DNA from: JBIQKZ01 sp044464765
Lineage (GTDB): Bacteria; Pseudomonadota; Gammaproteobacteria; Burkholderiales; Burkholderiaceae_B
Length of the DNA: 64,000 bases
NCBI GenBank assembly: GCA_044464765.1
Contig: JBIQKZ010000019.1
Location: 1 to 64,000 of the forward strand
Reading direction: 5' to 3'
The notes beneath the pieces were generated by a model. The model saw only the letters and a list, made by a program, of their open reading frames with translations, did not search any database and had not been told where the DNA came from. A program made the translations under genes and the position numbers. Shown here piece after piece: positions 51,935 through 62,048 of this stretch (position 1 is its first letter; each line of letters starts with the position of its first letter).

Positions 51935-52852
51935 ATGGAGAGTACGGTGGAACTGCGTCATCTGCGTTGCTTTCTAGCGGTTGCTGAAGAGCTCCATTTT
52001 GCCCGCGCCGCGGAGCGGCTCCACATCGAGCAGTCACCCCTGTCGCGTGCTATCAAAGAGCTAGAAGATGAGTTGGGTGTGGTGTTATTCGCTCGAACTA
52101 CACGAAGCACTCGGCTAACCCGAGCGGGGCTACTGTTCTTGGAGCATGCACAACGAGTCTTCGTCTCCTTAGAGCAAGCCAGAGACAGTGTCAAAGCGGC
52201 GGCCAATGGCTTCTACGGTCAATTGCGCTTCGCGTTGTCCGATAGCATTACTCCATCACGCTTACCGGCCTTGTTAGCGCTCTGCCGCCAGGAGGAACCT
52301 CAGATTGAGATCCGCCTATTCGAGGTGCCTGTGTCGCAGCAGCTCAAAGGGCTGCAAGAAGACTTGTACGATGTGGGGCTTGCACAATCCAATGAGGTTG
52401 GGGACGGCATAGTTGCCGAGCCGGTATGGAGCGACCCGCTGATGGTAGCCGTGCCGGCGAGACATCCGTTGCTGAGTTATAAGCGAATTCCTCTGAGTGA
52501 AGTCTTACGGTATCCACTTGTGCTGTGTGATCCTTTGGCGTGTGAAGGGTTCTCTCGTCAAATAGACCGGGTGTTGCGGCAGGCCGAAGTAGAGCCTCTA
52601 ATCGCAGAGCGAGTTGCATCTTACGACCTGATGATGGCATTGGTGTCGGCGGGTTTTGCACTCAGCCTAGCTAGCGCCCCACATATTGCAGCAAGTCGGG
52701 AGCCAGGTATAGTGGCACGGCCGCTTGCGGGCCGCTCGCCGGTGTTAATGACGTATCTGCTGCGTCGGGATGACGAAGTTTCTGATGAGTTGGCCCGCTT
52801 TATCAAGCGCGTGCAGGCTATTGACATACTCCGTCAGCTCAAGCCGATGTAA
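51935..52852 (+). CDS. traR: LysR-family transfer regulator TraR
   Basis: This 305-residue LysR protein opens ELRHLRCFLAVAEELHFARAAERLHIEQSPLSRAIKELE (HTH, about residues 7-45) and has a LysR substrate domain ending VQAIDILRQLKPM. A LysR-type TraR immediately upstream of eexN and traG is characteristic of Tn4371-like ICEs. ATG at 51935 is kept; GTG at 51947 after GGAG is an alternative. It marks the right border of the cargo. Confidence 0.9.
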   Translation: MESTVELRHLRCFLAVAEELHFARAAERLHIEQSPLSRAIKELEDELGVVLFARTTRSTRLTRAGLLFLEHAQRVFVSLEQARDSVKAAANGFYGQLRFALSDSITPSRLPALLALCRQEEPQIEIRLFEVPVSQQLKGLQEDLYDVGLAQSNEVGDGIVAEPVWSDPLMVAVPARHPLLSYKRIPLSEVLRYPLVLCDPLACEGFSRQIDRVLRQAEVEPLIAERVASYDLMMALVSAGFALSLASAPHIAASREPGIVARPLAGRSPVLMTYLLRRDDEVSDELARFIKRVQAIDILRQLKPM

Positions 52853-52884
52853 TCTGAGGTCGACTCTAAGGAGCAAATAGAGCC

Positions 52885-53151
52885 ATGAAACGAGTCATCT
52901 TTATTTTTCTGGTAATCATACTGAGCGGTTGCGGCCAGTCAGAAACGACTGAACAGAAGCCGGATGTCCCGACCGTAGAAGAGTTGGCTGCCGATCCTAC
53001 GATGTTAAAAGAGCTACGCGGGCAGTGCAAGACGGATCGTACCAATATGGAAGATCTACTGTGTGACCGGGTGGCCCAAGCAACGCGCCAGCGCTTTTAC
53101 GGGGACGGCACCGTACCTTACTCCCCACCGGATACGCCACCTAAGTTCTGA
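52885..53151 (+). CDS. eexN: EexN-like entry exclusion lipoprotein
   Basis: This 88-residue lipoprotein has a signal peptide ending in ILSGC (lipidated C16) and a short mature part with the EexN pattern TVEELAADPTMLKELRGQCKTDR...CDRVAQATRQRF. EexN proteins block redundant conjugation into cells that already hold the element. Ribosome site AAGGAG. It sits between traR and traG, where Tn4371-like ICEs carry it. Confidence 0.85.
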   Translation: MKRVIFIFLVIILSGCGQSETTEQKPDVPTVEELAADPTMLKELRGQCKTDRTNMEDLLCDRVAQATRQRFYGDGTVPYSPPDTPPKF

Positions 53152-53384
53152 GTCGTCGGCATTTCCCTACGAACCCCATTTTTCTTTATCAACACGCCGT
53201 AACGCGCCCGCGCCTGCGGCGTTTTCTTTGTATTCGCCCCTCCATGAATTGATGCTTTTTTTATCAGCATTGTCCCGATAACAGTCTTTGACCAGCACTG
53301 ATCTGGCACCGATCCTCATAGGCAGGCACATTCGTGTGCCGCTGTTGAGCGAGAAAGTCAGGCAAGAAAGTCGGAGGCTGGGTC
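53152..53384. promoter_or_regulatory. traG leader with candidate terminator and promoter
   Basis: This 233-bp gap holds a GC-rich imperfect inverted repeat (about 53190-53222, arms ACGCCG and CGGCGT) followed by TTTTC, a possible terminator for traR-eexN. The ribosome site of traG (CGGAGG, 9 bases before ATG) is at the right end. The trb operon promoter must lie between, and no clear -35/-10 pair was identified. Confidence 0.4.
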
Positions 53385-55400
53385 ATGCAAGGGACGAACG
53401 TACTGTTCGGGCAGATCGCCGTCGTATTCGGCATCGTGATCGCCGGAGTGTGGAGCGCCACACAATGGACAGCTGCCGCCCTGGGTTATCAGCTACGCCT
53501 GGGCTCGCCGTGGTTTGATTTCTACGGTACGCCGATCTATCACCCCTGGCGCCTGTTCGAGTGGTGGTTCTTCTTCGACGCCTACGCGTCGGAGGTCTTC
53601 AATACCGGCGGTGTGATCGCAGGCGGCAGCGGCCTGGTTGCCGTGGTGGTCGCCATCGGCATGTCGATCTGGCGTTCGCGCCAGGCGCGGCTGGTCACCA
53701 CCTACGGTTCGGCACGCTGGGCCGAGACTCGCGACATCCGCGAAGCCAGATTGACCCAACCTGTCGGCGTCTTCCTGGGTCAGCATGAGGGGCAGTATCT
53801 GCGTCACGAAGGGCCGGAGCATGTGCTGGCCTTTGCACCCACGCGTTCGGGCAAAGGCGTGGGCCTGGTAGTGCCTACCTTACTGTCCTGGCCGGCGTCG
53901 ACCGTCATTCACGACATCAAGGGCGAGAACTGGCAGATCACCGCCGGCTGGCGTGCGCGCTTCTCGCACTGCTTGCTGTTCAACCCCACAGATAGCCAAT
54001 CCGCAGGCTACAACCCGCTGCTGGAAGTCCGGCGCGGCGCGCATGAAGTGCGCGATGTGCAGAACATCGCCGACATTCTGGTTGACCCCGAAGGTGCATT
54101 GGAGCGTCGCAACCATTGGGAAAAGACCAGTCACGCGTTGTTGGTGGGCGCCATCCTGCATGTGCTCTATGCCGGTGAAGACAAGACGCTGCGCGGCGTT
54201 GCCAATTTTCTCAGTGACCCAGCGTGTCCGTTCGAGCTGACCTTGCACCGGATGATGACGACCCCGCACCTGGGCCCGGAGGGGGGGGAAGGCAGACCGC
54301 ATCCTGTGGTGGCCTCCGCCGCCCGTGAGGTGCTCAACAAATCGGATAACGAGCGTTCGGGTGTGCTGTCCACCGCCATGTCGTTCCTTGGCCTGTACCG
54401 CGACCCGACGGTAGCCGAAGTCACCTCGCGCTGCGATTGGCGCATCGCCGACCTGATTGCCTCTGCCCATCCGGTATCACTGTATCTGGTGGTGCCGCCC
54501 TCGGACATTTCACGAACCAAGCCGTTGATCCGCCTGATTCTCAATCAGATCGGACGCCGGTTGACGGAGTCGCTCGACGGCTCCGACGGCATCGAACGTC
54601 GCCACAAGCTACTGCTGATGCTCGATGAGTTTCCGGCGCTGGGCCGCCTGGACTTCTTCGAGACGGCGCTGGCCTTCATGGCGGGCTACGGCATTCGCAG
54701 TTTTTTGATCTCGCAGTCGTTGAATCAAATCGACAAAGCCTACGGCCAGAACCATTCGATTCTGGATAACTGCCATGTGCGCGTGACGTTTGCCACCAAC
54801 GACGAACGCACCGCCAAGCGGATTTCCGAAACCCTGGGCACCGCTACCGAACTACGCGCCCAGCGCAACTATGCGGGACATCGGCTTGCGCCCTGGCTGG
54901 GACACCTTATGGTGTCGCGCCAGGAAACAGCGCGGCCACTCTTGACTCCTGGCGAAGTCATGCAGCTTCCGCCGGACGAGGCCGTGGTGATGGTCTCCAG
55001 CGTGGCGCCGATCAAAGCCAAGAAGCTGCGCTACTACCGGGATGCCAACTTCAAACACCGCCTGTTGCCGCCGCCCGTGCTCGCCGCCGGTCGCTATGCG
55101 GACGCGCCGCCAGCCCGTTCCGATGATTGGAGTGGTCTGTCGATTCCGACCATTCCCGTTGCGCCCGCCCCAACGGACAGCGATGGGACGACGGGCACGG
55201 CTGACGATGGTGGTCCACGCCATCAGCTTGAGCTGTCCGAGGCCGTCGCCTACAGCCCGCAGCCGGACTACCCGGCCAGCGACTTGTCGCTGCTCGATGA
55301 CGACGACCTGCCGCTCGTTCTTCCCCGCCAGCTTGATCCCGCGATGCAGCGCGTGGCACGCATGGCCGCCCTCGACCCTGATGACGGAATCCAATTATGA
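53385..55400 (+). CDS. traG: TraG/VirD4 type IV coupling protein
   Basis: This 671-residue ATPase couples the relaxosome to the mating pore. It has two N-terminal membrane helices (about 10-30 and 75-100), Walker A PTRSGKGVGLVVP (near 147) and Walker B LMLDEFPALG (near 409), then SLNQIDKAYGQN in the all-alpha part. The start is preceded by GGAGG. It begins the transfer operon; the stop overlaps the next ATG. Confidence 0.95.
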   Translation: MQGTNVLFGQIAVVFGIVIAGVWSATQWTAAALGYQLRLGSPWFDFYGTPIYHPWRLFEWWFFFDAYASEVFNTGGVIAGGSGLVAVVVAIGMSIWRSRQARLVTTYGSARWAETRDIREARLTQPVGVFLGQHEGQYLRHEGPEHVLAFAPTRSGKGVGLVVPTLLSWPASTVIHDIKGENWQITAGWRARFSHCLLFNPTDSQSAGYNPLLEVRRGAHEVRDVQNIADILVDPEGALERRNHWEKTSHALLVGAILHVLYAGEDKTLRGVANFLSDPACPFELTLHRMMTTPHLGPEGGEGRPHPVVASAAREVLNKSDNERSGVLSTAMSFLGLYRDPTVAEVTSRCDWRIADLIASAHPVSLYLVVPPSDISRTKPLIRLILNQIGRRLTESLDGSDGIERRHKLLLMLDEFPALGRLDFFETALAFMAGYGIRSFLISQSLNQIDKAYGQNHSILDNCHVRVTFATNDERTAKRISETLGTATELRAQRNYAGHRLAPWLGHLMVSRQETARPLLTPGEVMQLPPDEAVVMVSSVAPIKAKKLRYYRDANFKHRLLPPPVLAAGRYADAPPARSDDWSGLSIPTIPVAPAPTDSDGTTGTADDGGPRHQLELSEAVAYSPQPDYPASDLSLLDDDDLPLVLPRQLDPAMQRVARMAALDPDDGIQL

Positions 55401-55861
55401 GCCGATATCGCCTGAATCTCTTTATTCAACCAGAACATGCCAAGCGCCTGGATGAGGTGGCCGCCAAGAAAGGTGTCTCCAAGTCGTCCATCGTGGCCGC
55501 CGCCTTGGCCTCCTGGCTCTCGCCGGACGCAGGCGATCAGCGCGAAGCGGTGATGGCCAAGCGTCTGGATCGGTTATCACGCCAGTTCGAGCGCCTGGAG
55601 CGTGACCAGAATATCCAGATCGAGACGCTGGCGCTGTTCGTGCGCTATTACCTGACGGTGAGTACGCCGGTACCTGAAGCCCATCAGGATGCCGCCCGCG
55701 CCCAGGGCAAGGCGCGCTTTGAGCAATTCATCGAACAGCTTGGCCGCCACCTGCTGCGCGGTCGCAGCCTGGTGCGCGACGTGGTGGAGGAACTGCATCC
55801 CGAGCCGATACGGATGGACGACGCGCCAGTGCATTTCGAAGCACAGGAGCGTGTCTCATGA
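55397..55861 (+). CDS. CopG-type RHH protein of the trb operon
   Basis: This 154-residue protein has an N-terminal ribbon-helix-helix (YRLNLFIQPEHAKRLDEVA and KKGVSKSSIVAAAL) and a helical C-terminal part. In Tn4371-like ICEs a gene of this kind lies between traG and trbB. It overlaps both neighbours by ATGA. It may repress the transfer operon or assist TraG. Confidence 0.88.
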   Translation: MSRYRLNLFIQPEHAKRLDEVAAKKGVSKSSIVAAALASWLSPDAGDQREAVMAKRLDRLSRQFERLERDQNIQIETLALFVRYYLTVSTPVPEAHQDAARAQGKARFEQFIEQLGRHLLRGRSLVRDVVEELHPEPIRMDDAPVHFEAQERVS

Positions 55862-56910
55862 GTGCTGTCCCGCAGTCTTCTTTGTCCACTTCGCTGGATC
55901 GCCGTATCCAGATGCTGCGCACGGCGATGGGGCCGGTGATCGCCGCCGCACTGGAAGACCCGGACGTTGTGGAAATCATGCTCAACCCCGACCGCAGCCT
56001 GTGGGTGGATCGGCTCTCGTCGGGGCGTACCCCCTTGGGCGTCGAACTGTCCGAAGCCGATGGTGAACGCATCATTCGTCTGGTTGCCGCCCACGTCGGT
56101 GCGGAAGTGCATCGCGGCCAGCCCTTGTTGACCGCCGAACTCCCCGAAACCGGCGAACGCTTCGAGGGCATCTTGCCGCCCGCCGCACCTGGCCCGGCTT
56201 TCGCGCTGCGCAAGCGGGCAGTGAGCATCCTTAGCCTGGATCGCTATGTGGCCGACGGCATCCTCACTGCCGAACAAGCCGAGTTTCTGCGGCGTGCGGT
56301 ACGTGAGCGCCAGAACATCCTGATTGCCGGCGGCACCAGTACCGGCAAGACGACGCTGGCCAATGCCTTGCTGGCCGAGATCGCCGCCACAGGTGACCGC
56401 GTACTGGTGCTGGAAGACACCATCGAACTGCAATGTGCCGCCCGTGACCACGTGCCGCTGCGTACCCGTGCCGGGGTCGTGTCGATGCAGGAGCTGGTGC
56501 GCGCCACCATGCGCCTGCGCCCCGACCGCGTGGTGGTCGGCGAGGTGCGCGGCGGCGAAGCCCTGGATCTCATCAAGGTCTGGGGCACCGGCCACCCCGG
56601 TGGCATCGCCACCATTCACGCGGGCTCCGCCTTGGGCGCGCTGCTGCGCCTGGAGCAACTGATTCTCGAAGTCGCGGTGAACCCGCCTCGGGCGCTGATT
56701 GCCGAGGCGGTCAACGTCGTGATTCACATCGCCGGACGGGGCCGCAAGCGCCGCGTGGACAGTATTGCCCGCGTCATCGGTTTCGATGCGGCGGGCTATC
56801 ACTTGGCAAATGTGCTGGAAGCATCGCTTTCTGCACTGTCACCTGTTTCCGATGCCGCGCCCGATGCGGCGATTTCCCCATCCCTCGATCCTGCTGGAGA
56901 ACTGTCATGA
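55858..56910 (+). CDS. trbB: Conjugal transfer ATPase TrbB (VirB11-like)
   Basis: This 350-residue secretion ATPase has Walker A GGTSTGKTT (158-166), Asp box VLVLEDTIELQ, Walker B LRPDRVVVGEVRGGEA and the His box GHPGGIATIHA. It powers pilus assembly at the inner face of the membrane. It overlaps its neighbours by ATGA on both sides. Confidence 0.95.
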   Translation: MSAVPQSSLSTSLDRRIQMLRTAMGPVIAAALEDPDVVEIMLNPDRSLWVDRLSSGRTPLGVELSEADGERIIRLVAAHVGAEVHRGQPLLTAELPETGERFEGILPPAAPGPAFALRKRAVSILSLDRYVADGILTAEQAEFLRRAVRERQNILIAGGTSTGKTTLANALLAEIAATGDRVLVLEDTIELQCAARDHVPLRTRAGVVSMQELVRATMRLRPDRVVVGEVRGGEALDLIKVWGTGHPGGIATIHAGSALGALLRLEQLILEVAVNPPRALIAEAVNVVIHIAGRGRKRRVDSIARVIGFDAAGYHLANVLEASLSALSPVSDAAPDAAISPSLDPAGELS

Positions 56911-57284
56911 CGTCTATTGATGCTTTACGTGTTTCTGTAAACCCGCCTTTGCGCCTCGCACGGCTGCGCCGCTTGGCCCGGCCTGCCGGGCAGGGGCTGC
57001 TGTTTGCCGCGTTGATGCTGCTGGCAGCCGGTGCGGTGCAGGCCGCCGGCTCCTCCATGCCCTGGGAAGGCCCGCTGCAATCCATTCTGGAGTCGATTCA
57101 AGGGCCGGTGGCACGCATCGTGGCAGTCATCATCATTATCGCCACGGGGCTGGCGCTGGCCTTTGGCGATACTAGCGGCGGCTTTCGCAAGCTGATTCAG
57201 ATCGTCTTTGGCCTGTCCATTGCCTTTGCCGCATCTTCGTTCTTTCTCTCGTTCTTTTCATTCTCCGGCGGGGCCGTCGTATGA
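56907..57284 (+). CDS. trbC: Conjugal pilin TrbC
   Basis: This 125-residue propilin has a long signal sequence (about 1-47, ending AAGAVQAAG) and two membrane segments (ARIVAVIIIIATGLALAFG and LIQIVFGLSIAFAASSFFL). It is the VirB2-like subunit, likely cyclised by TraF at 12940. It overlaps trbB and trbD by ATGA. Confidence 0.93.
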   Translation: MTSIDALRVSVNPPLRLARLRRLARPAGQGLLFAALMLLAAGAVQAAGSSMPWEGPLQSILESIQGPVARIVAVIIIIATGLALAFGDTSGGFRKLIQIVFGLSIAFAASSFFLSFFSFSGGAVV

Positions 57285-57565
57285 ATACCGGCACCGAAGG
57301 CCCATCCAGCTTCGCCCCTGGCTTTGAGATTCCGCTGCACCGTTCGCTCACCGAGCCGATTTTGATGGGTGGGGCACCGCGCACTGTGGCCATTGCCAAC
57401 GGCACGCTGGCCGCCGCCGTGGGGCTGGGCCTGCAATTGTGGATTCCTGGCGTGGTGCTCTGGATCGTCGGCCATTCTCTAGCGGTATGGGGTGCGCGGG
57501 TGGATCCGCAGTTCATGCAGGTGTTCGCGCGCCACATCAAGCACAAACCGCTGCTGGACGTGTAG
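57281..57565 (+). CDS. trbD: Conjugal transfer protein TrbD
   Basis: This 94-residue inner-membrane protein is VirB3-like, with the opening FEIPLHRSLTEPILMGGAPR and two membrane helices (about 37-70). It works with TrbE. It overlaps trbC by 4 bp. Confidence 0.93.
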   Translation: MNTGTEGPSSFAPGFEIPLHRSLTEPILMGGAPRTVAIANGTLAAAVGLGLQLWIPGVVLWIVGHSLAVWGARVDPQFMQVFARHIKHKPLLDV

Positions 57566-57576
57566 AGGATGACGCC

Positions 57577-60036
57577 ATGCTGAACCTTGCCGAATACCGT
57601 CAGCGTCCCGCCTTATTGGCAGATTGGCTGCCCTGGGCGGGACTGATTGCGCCGGGCGTGGTGCTGAACAAGGATGGTTCCTTTCAGCGCACGGCACGCT
57701 TTCGCGGGCCGGACTTGGATAGCGCGACGCAAGGCGAACTGATCGCCACGTCGGCCCGCTTGAACAATGCACTGCGCCGCCTGGGGTCGGGCTGGGCGTT
57801 GTTCATTGAAGCCGAACGCCGTGCAGCGGCGGATTATCCCCATTCGGACTTCCCTGAAGCCCTGTCCTGGCTGGTCGATCAGGAGCGCCGCGCCGCCTTC
57901 GAAGAGGCCGGGCATCACTTCGAGAGTACCTATCATCTGACGTTCGTGTTTCTGCCGCCCGAGGAATCCCGTGCTCGCGCGGCGGGGCTGCTGTACGAGA
58001 ACCGTCCCTCCGAAGGTGTGGACTGGCGTGAGCGCCTGGCCGCATTCGTATCGGAAACGGATCGCGTCTTTGACCTGCTCGATGGCGTCATGCCGGAAAT
58101 TTCCTGGCTGGACGATAGTCAGACGCTGACCTACCTGCATTCCACCATCTCAACACGGCGTTACTGCATCGGTGTGCCGGAAGTCCCGTTTCACCTTGAT
58201 GCGCTACTGACCGACTCCGCGTTGGTGGGTGGGCTGGCACCGACGTTGGGCGATGCGCATCTGCGCGTGGTATCGGTGCGAGGTTTTCCGACTTCCACCT
58301 GGCCGGGCATTTTGGATGACCTGAACCGGCTTGGCTTTGCTTATCGCTGGAGCACGCGCTTTCTGTGCATGGACAAAGCCGAGGCGGAAAAGGAGCTGCG
58401 CCGCCTGCGCCGACAATGGTTCGCCAAGCGCAAGAACGTCGTGGCGCTGCTACGGGAAACGATTTTCCAACAGGAGTCGCCGCTGGTCGATACCGATGCC
58501 AGCAACAAGGCCGCCGATGCGGATGCCGCTCTGCAGGCGTTGGGCAGCGACCAAGTTGCCTTTGGCTATGTCACCACTACCGTGACGGTGCTGGATGCCG
58601 ACCCTGCCGTAGCCGATGAAAAACTGCGGCTGGTCGAGCGCGTCATTCAGGGCCGAGGCTTCGTGACCATTCCCGAGACGCTGAACGCCGTGGATGCCTG
58701 GCTGTCATCCATTCCCGGCAATGCCTATGCCAACGTGCGCCAGCCCATTGTGTCTACATTGAATCTGGCCCATATGATGCCAGTGTCGGCGGTGTGGGCC
58801 GGGCCACAGAAGAACGAGCATCTGGATGGGCCGCCGCTCATTGTCACGCGTACCGAAGGCGCGACGCCATTCCGGCTGGTGACGCACATCGGTGATGTCG
58901 GCCACACCCTGGTCGCCGGACCGACCGGCATGGGCAAGTCGGTATTGCTGGCCGTTCTGGCTAAGCAATTTCGCCGGTATCCCGGTTCACGCATCTTCGC
59001 TTTTGACATGGGCCGCTCGATCCGCGCCACCATTTTGGGTCTGGCTGGCGAGCACTATGACCTTGGCAATGATGGCGAGATCGCCTTTCAGCCGTTGGCA
59101 CGCATCGACCACGAAGGTTATCGCACCTGGGCGGCGGAATGGATCGAAGGGCGTTTGCTGCACGAAGGCATGGGCGTCAGTCCCGATGACAAGACTGCCA
59201 TTTGGTCGGCGCTGGGGAGCTTGGCGGGTGCGCCGGTGGAGCAGCGCACGCTGACGGGCTTTTCCGTACTGCTGCAATCGAACACGCTGCGTCAGGCGCT
59301 GGCGCCCTATGTGCTGGGCGGCGCGCACGGCAAGCTGCTGGACGCTGACCATGACCGGCTAGGCATGGCCGACGTGCAGGGCTTTGAGATGGAAGAACTG
59401 ATGCACAGTCCCGCCGCTGTGCAGGCGGTGCTGCGCTATTTGTTCGTCCGCTTCGATGAACGCTTTGATGGTGCGCCCACGCTCTTGATTCTGGATGAGG
59501 CGTGGTTGTTTTTGGATGAACCCTCATTCGCCGCTCGCATCCGGCAATGGTTGAAGACCCTACGCAAGAAGAATGTCAGCGTTATCTTTGCCACGCAGTC
59601 ACTGGCCGACATCAAAGGTTCGAGCATTGCGCCCGCGATTATCGAAAGCTGCGCCAGCCGCATTTTCTTGCCCAACCCGCAGGCAACCGAGCCGCAGATT
59701 CGTACGATCTATGAAGGCTTCGGCCTGAACAGCCGACAGATCGAGATTGTGGCAACTGCTCAACCCAAGCGCGATTACTACTACCAGTCGCGTCTGGGCA
59801 ACCGTCTGTTCGACCTTGATCTGGGGCCGGCCACGCTGGCCTTTGCGGGAGCGTCCACCACACAGGACCAGCGCGACATCGACCGCATCCTGCCGGACGC
59901 CGGCGTACCCGGCTTTGCGGATGCCTGGTTGCGCCATCGCGGCCTGGATTGGGCCGCCGACCTGTTGCCCGAGTTTCCCGGCTTCGCACCTTCAGTCACT
60001 GCCGTTCCTCCCCACCTACAGGAGAATCTGCCATGA
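57577..60036 (+). CDS. trbE: Conjugal transfer ATPase TrbE (VirB4-like)
   Basis: This 819-residue ATPase has the family opening MLNLAEYRQRPALLADWLPW, Walker A GPTGMGKSVLLAV (near 448-460), and Walker B LLILDEAWLFLDEPSFA. The start at 57577 is chosen by family opening; the frame is open further upstream. It overlaps trbJ by ATGA. Confidence 0.95.
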   Translation: MLNLAEYRQRPALLADWLPWAGLIAPGVVLNKDGSFQRTARFRGPDLDSATQGELIATSARLNNALRRLGSGWALFIEAERRAAADYPHSDFPEALSWLVDQERRAAFEEAGHHFESTYHLTFVFLPPEESRARAAGLLYENRPSEGVDWRERLAAFVSETDRVFDLLDGVMPEISWLDDSQTLTYLHSTISTRRYCIGVPEVPFHLDALLTDSALVGGLAPTLGDAHLRVVSVRGFPTSTWPGILDDLNRLGFAYRWSTRFLCMDKAEAEKELRRLRRQWFAKRKNVVALLRETIFQQESPLVDTDASNKAADADAALQALGSDQVAFGYVTTTVTVLDADPAVADEKLRLVERVIQGRGFVTIPETLNAVDAWLSSIPGNAYANVRQPIVSTLNLAHMMPVSAVWAGPQKNEHLDGPPLIVTRTEGATPFRLVTHIGDVGHTLVAGPTGMGKSVLLAVLAKQFRRYPGSRIFAFDMGRSIRATILGLAGEHYDLGNDGEIAFQPLARIDHEGYRTWAAEWIEGRLLHEGMGVSPDDKTAIWSALGSLAGAPVEQRTLTGFSVLLQSNTLRQALAPYVLGGAHGKLLDADHDRLGMADVQGFEMEELMHSPAAVQAVLRYLFVRFDERFDGAPTLLILDEAWLFLDEPSFAARIRQWLKTLRKKNVSVIFATQSLADIKGSSIAPAIIESCASRIFLPNPQATEPQIRTIYEGFGLNSRQIEIVATAQPKRDYYYQSRLGNRLFDLDLGPATLAFAGASTTQDQRDIDRILPDAGVPGFADAWLRHRGLDWAADLLPEFPGFAPSVTAVPPHLQENLP

Positions 60037-60773
60037 AAACCCGAACGCTATCTGTATCGCTTGCTGCCGTGCTTTCGGCGTCGTTACTCGCCGCCTCGCC
60101 CTCGTGGGCCTGGAGAACGGTATTTGACCCATCCAACTATACGCAGAACACGCTGACTGCCGTTCGCACACTGCAGCAGATCAACAACCAGATCAACCAG
60201 CTTCAGAACGAGGCACAGATGTTGATGAATCAGGCTCGCAATCTGGCGAGTCTGGATTTCAATGTCGTCAACCGCCTGCGCACCACGCTGGCCGCCACCG
60301 AGCGCCTGATCGGCGAGGCGCATGGGCTCAGTTACGAGGTGGCGAACATGGACCAGGAGTTTGCGCGCCTGTATCCCGACCAGTATGCCGCCACCGTGAG
60401 TGGTGACAGCATGGCCCAGGATGCCCGTGAGCGCTGGAAGAATACGTTGAATGGTCTGCATACTGCTATGCGGGTGCAGGCGCAAGCCTCGCAGAACCTG
60501 CGCGATGATGAAAGCACGCTGGCCGATCTGATGAACCAAAGCCAGTCGGTGCAAGGCGCGTTGCAGGCCATGCAAGCGACCAACCAGCTTCTGGCCTTGC
60601 AGGCCAAGCAGGGCATTCAGGCGCAACAGCTTCAGATCACTCAGGACCGTGCCGCCTCATTGGAGCTGGCACGTCAGGCAGCGGCCACCGAGCGCGCCCG
60701 TGAAGTGCGCCAGCGCTTTCAGGGCAGGGGCACGCCGTATACGCCGCAAGCCGTGAATTTCTACGGCAATTGA
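60033..60773 (+). CDS. trbJ: Conjugal transfer protein TrbJ
   Basis: This 246-residue periplasmic protein is VirB5-like, with a signal peptide (1-27, cut before WRTVFDP) and a long coiled-coil region rich in Gln and Asn (QINNQINQLQNEAQM). It is a minor pilus or adhesion subunit. Ribosome site AGGAGA; overlaps trbE by ATGA. Confidence 0.93.
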   Translation: MKTRTLSVSLAAVLSASLLAASPSWAWRTVFDPSNYTQNTLTAVRTLQQINNQINQLQNEAQMLMNQARNLASLDFNVVNRLRTTLAATERLIGEAHGLSYEVANMDQEFARLYPDQYAATVSGDSMAQDARERWKNTLNGLHTAMRVQAQASQNLRDDESTLADLMNQSQSVQGALQAMQATNQLLALQAKQGIQAQQLQITQDRAASLELARQAAATERAREVRQRFQGRGTPYTPQAVNFYGN

Positions 60774-60789
60774 TCGGAGCGCTTGAGCC

Positions 60790-62037
60790 ATGAATGACGT
60801 GGCGGTGATCGACCGTTTTCTCGCTACCTTTGCGCAGTACATCGACTCGGGGTTTGGGTTGCTGCAAGGCGATGTGGCGTTTCTCACCGCTACGCTCATC
60901 GTGATCGACATGACACTGGCCGGCCTGTTCTGGGCGATGAATCATGCCAGTGGCCAGGGCGATGACGTGATCGCCAAGCTGCTGCGCAAGGTGCTTTATG
61001 TCGGGACGTTTGCCTACATCATCGGCAACTTCAATGTGCTGGCTGGCATCCTGTTCCGCTCTTTCGCCGGGCTGGGCCTGATCGCTTCAGGTTCGTCGCT
61101 CACACTGGGCAACTTCTTGCAGCCCGGACGGCTGGCGAAGACTGGTATTGATGCCGCCGCGCCCATTCTTGAACAGATCGGCGACATGGCGGGCTTTCCC
61201 GAGGTGTTCACCAATATCGACCCGATCGTGGTGATGTTCCTCGCCTGGATGGTGGTGGTGTTGAGTTTCTTCGTGCTGGCGATTCAGCTTTTCGTGACCT
61301 TAATCGAGTTCAAGCTGACCACGCTTGCCGGCTTTGTTCTGGTGCCTTTTGCGCTCTGGAACAAGACTTCATTCCTTGCCGAGAAGGTACTGGGCAATGT
61401 GGTGTACTCTGGCGTCAAGGTGCTGGTGCTGGCCGTGATCGTCGGCATTGGCAGCGGCTTGTTTTCTGAGTTCCAGGTTCATCCCGACGAGCCGTCCGTC
61501 GACTATGCGCTGGTCATTATGCTGGCGTCGCTCTCTTTGCTGGCGTTGGGGATCTTCGGGCCGGGCATTGCGACAGGGCTCGTCTCCGGCGGGCCGCAAT
61601 TGGGCGCAGGCTCCATGGCCGGTGCCGCCGTGGGCGCTGTCGGGACTGCTGTTGCCATCGGTGCAGCCGCCACGGGAGTGGGTGGGGCAGTGGCAGCAGG
61701 CGCGCGCATGGTTCCGGGCGCCGCCCGCATGGCTTCCGGCGCGGCACGCTCCATCGGTTCAAGCGCGGGCAGCATTCGGTCGGCCTTCCAGACAGGTGCG
61801 GCGAGTGGTGGCCTTAAAGGAGCGGCGGGGGAGGCTCCTGCCTCCGGTGCCGGGCAAGGCGTATCCAGTGGGGCGTCAACGGAGGCAGCCAACCCTACCG
61901 CACAACCGGCCTGGGCTAAGCGCCTGCAACGCCGCCAGCAGATGACTCAGGCCGCCACGACAGCCGCCCATACGCTGCGCGGCGGGGACGGCGGCGGAGC
62001 CGGCCAAGGCCCGAGTCTTCGTGATGCCGATTCATAA
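60790..62037 (+). CDS. trbL: Conjugal transfer protein TrbL
   Basis: This 415-residue polytopic protein is VirB6-like with about six membrane helices in residues 1-285 and a Gly/Ala/Ser-rich tail (290-415). It forms part of the inner-membrane channel. It follows trbJ by 16 bp; no trbK gene lies between them, as is usual for Tn4371-like ICEs. Confidence 0.94.
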   Translation: MNDVAVIDRFLATFAQYIDSGFGLLQGDVAFLTATLIVIDMTLAGLFWAMNHASGQGDDVIAKLLRKVLYVGTFAYIIGNFNVLAGILFRSFAGLGLIASGSSLTLGNFLQPGRLAKTGIDAAAPILEQIGDMAGFPEVFTNIDPIVVMFLAWMVVVLSFFVLAIQLFVTLIEFKLTTLAGFVLVPFALWNKTSFLAEKVLGNVVYSGVKVLVLAVIVGIGSGLFSEFQVHPDEPSVDYALVIMLASLSLLALGIFGPGIATGLVSGGPQLGAGSMAGAAVGAVGTAVAIGAAATGVGGAVAAGARMVPGAARMASGAARSIGSSAGSIRSAFQTGAASGGLKGAAGEAPASGAGQGVSSGASTEAANPTAQPAWAKRLQRRQQMTQAATTAAHTLRGGDGGGAGQGPSLRDADS

Positions 62038-62048
62038 GGAGAACAACC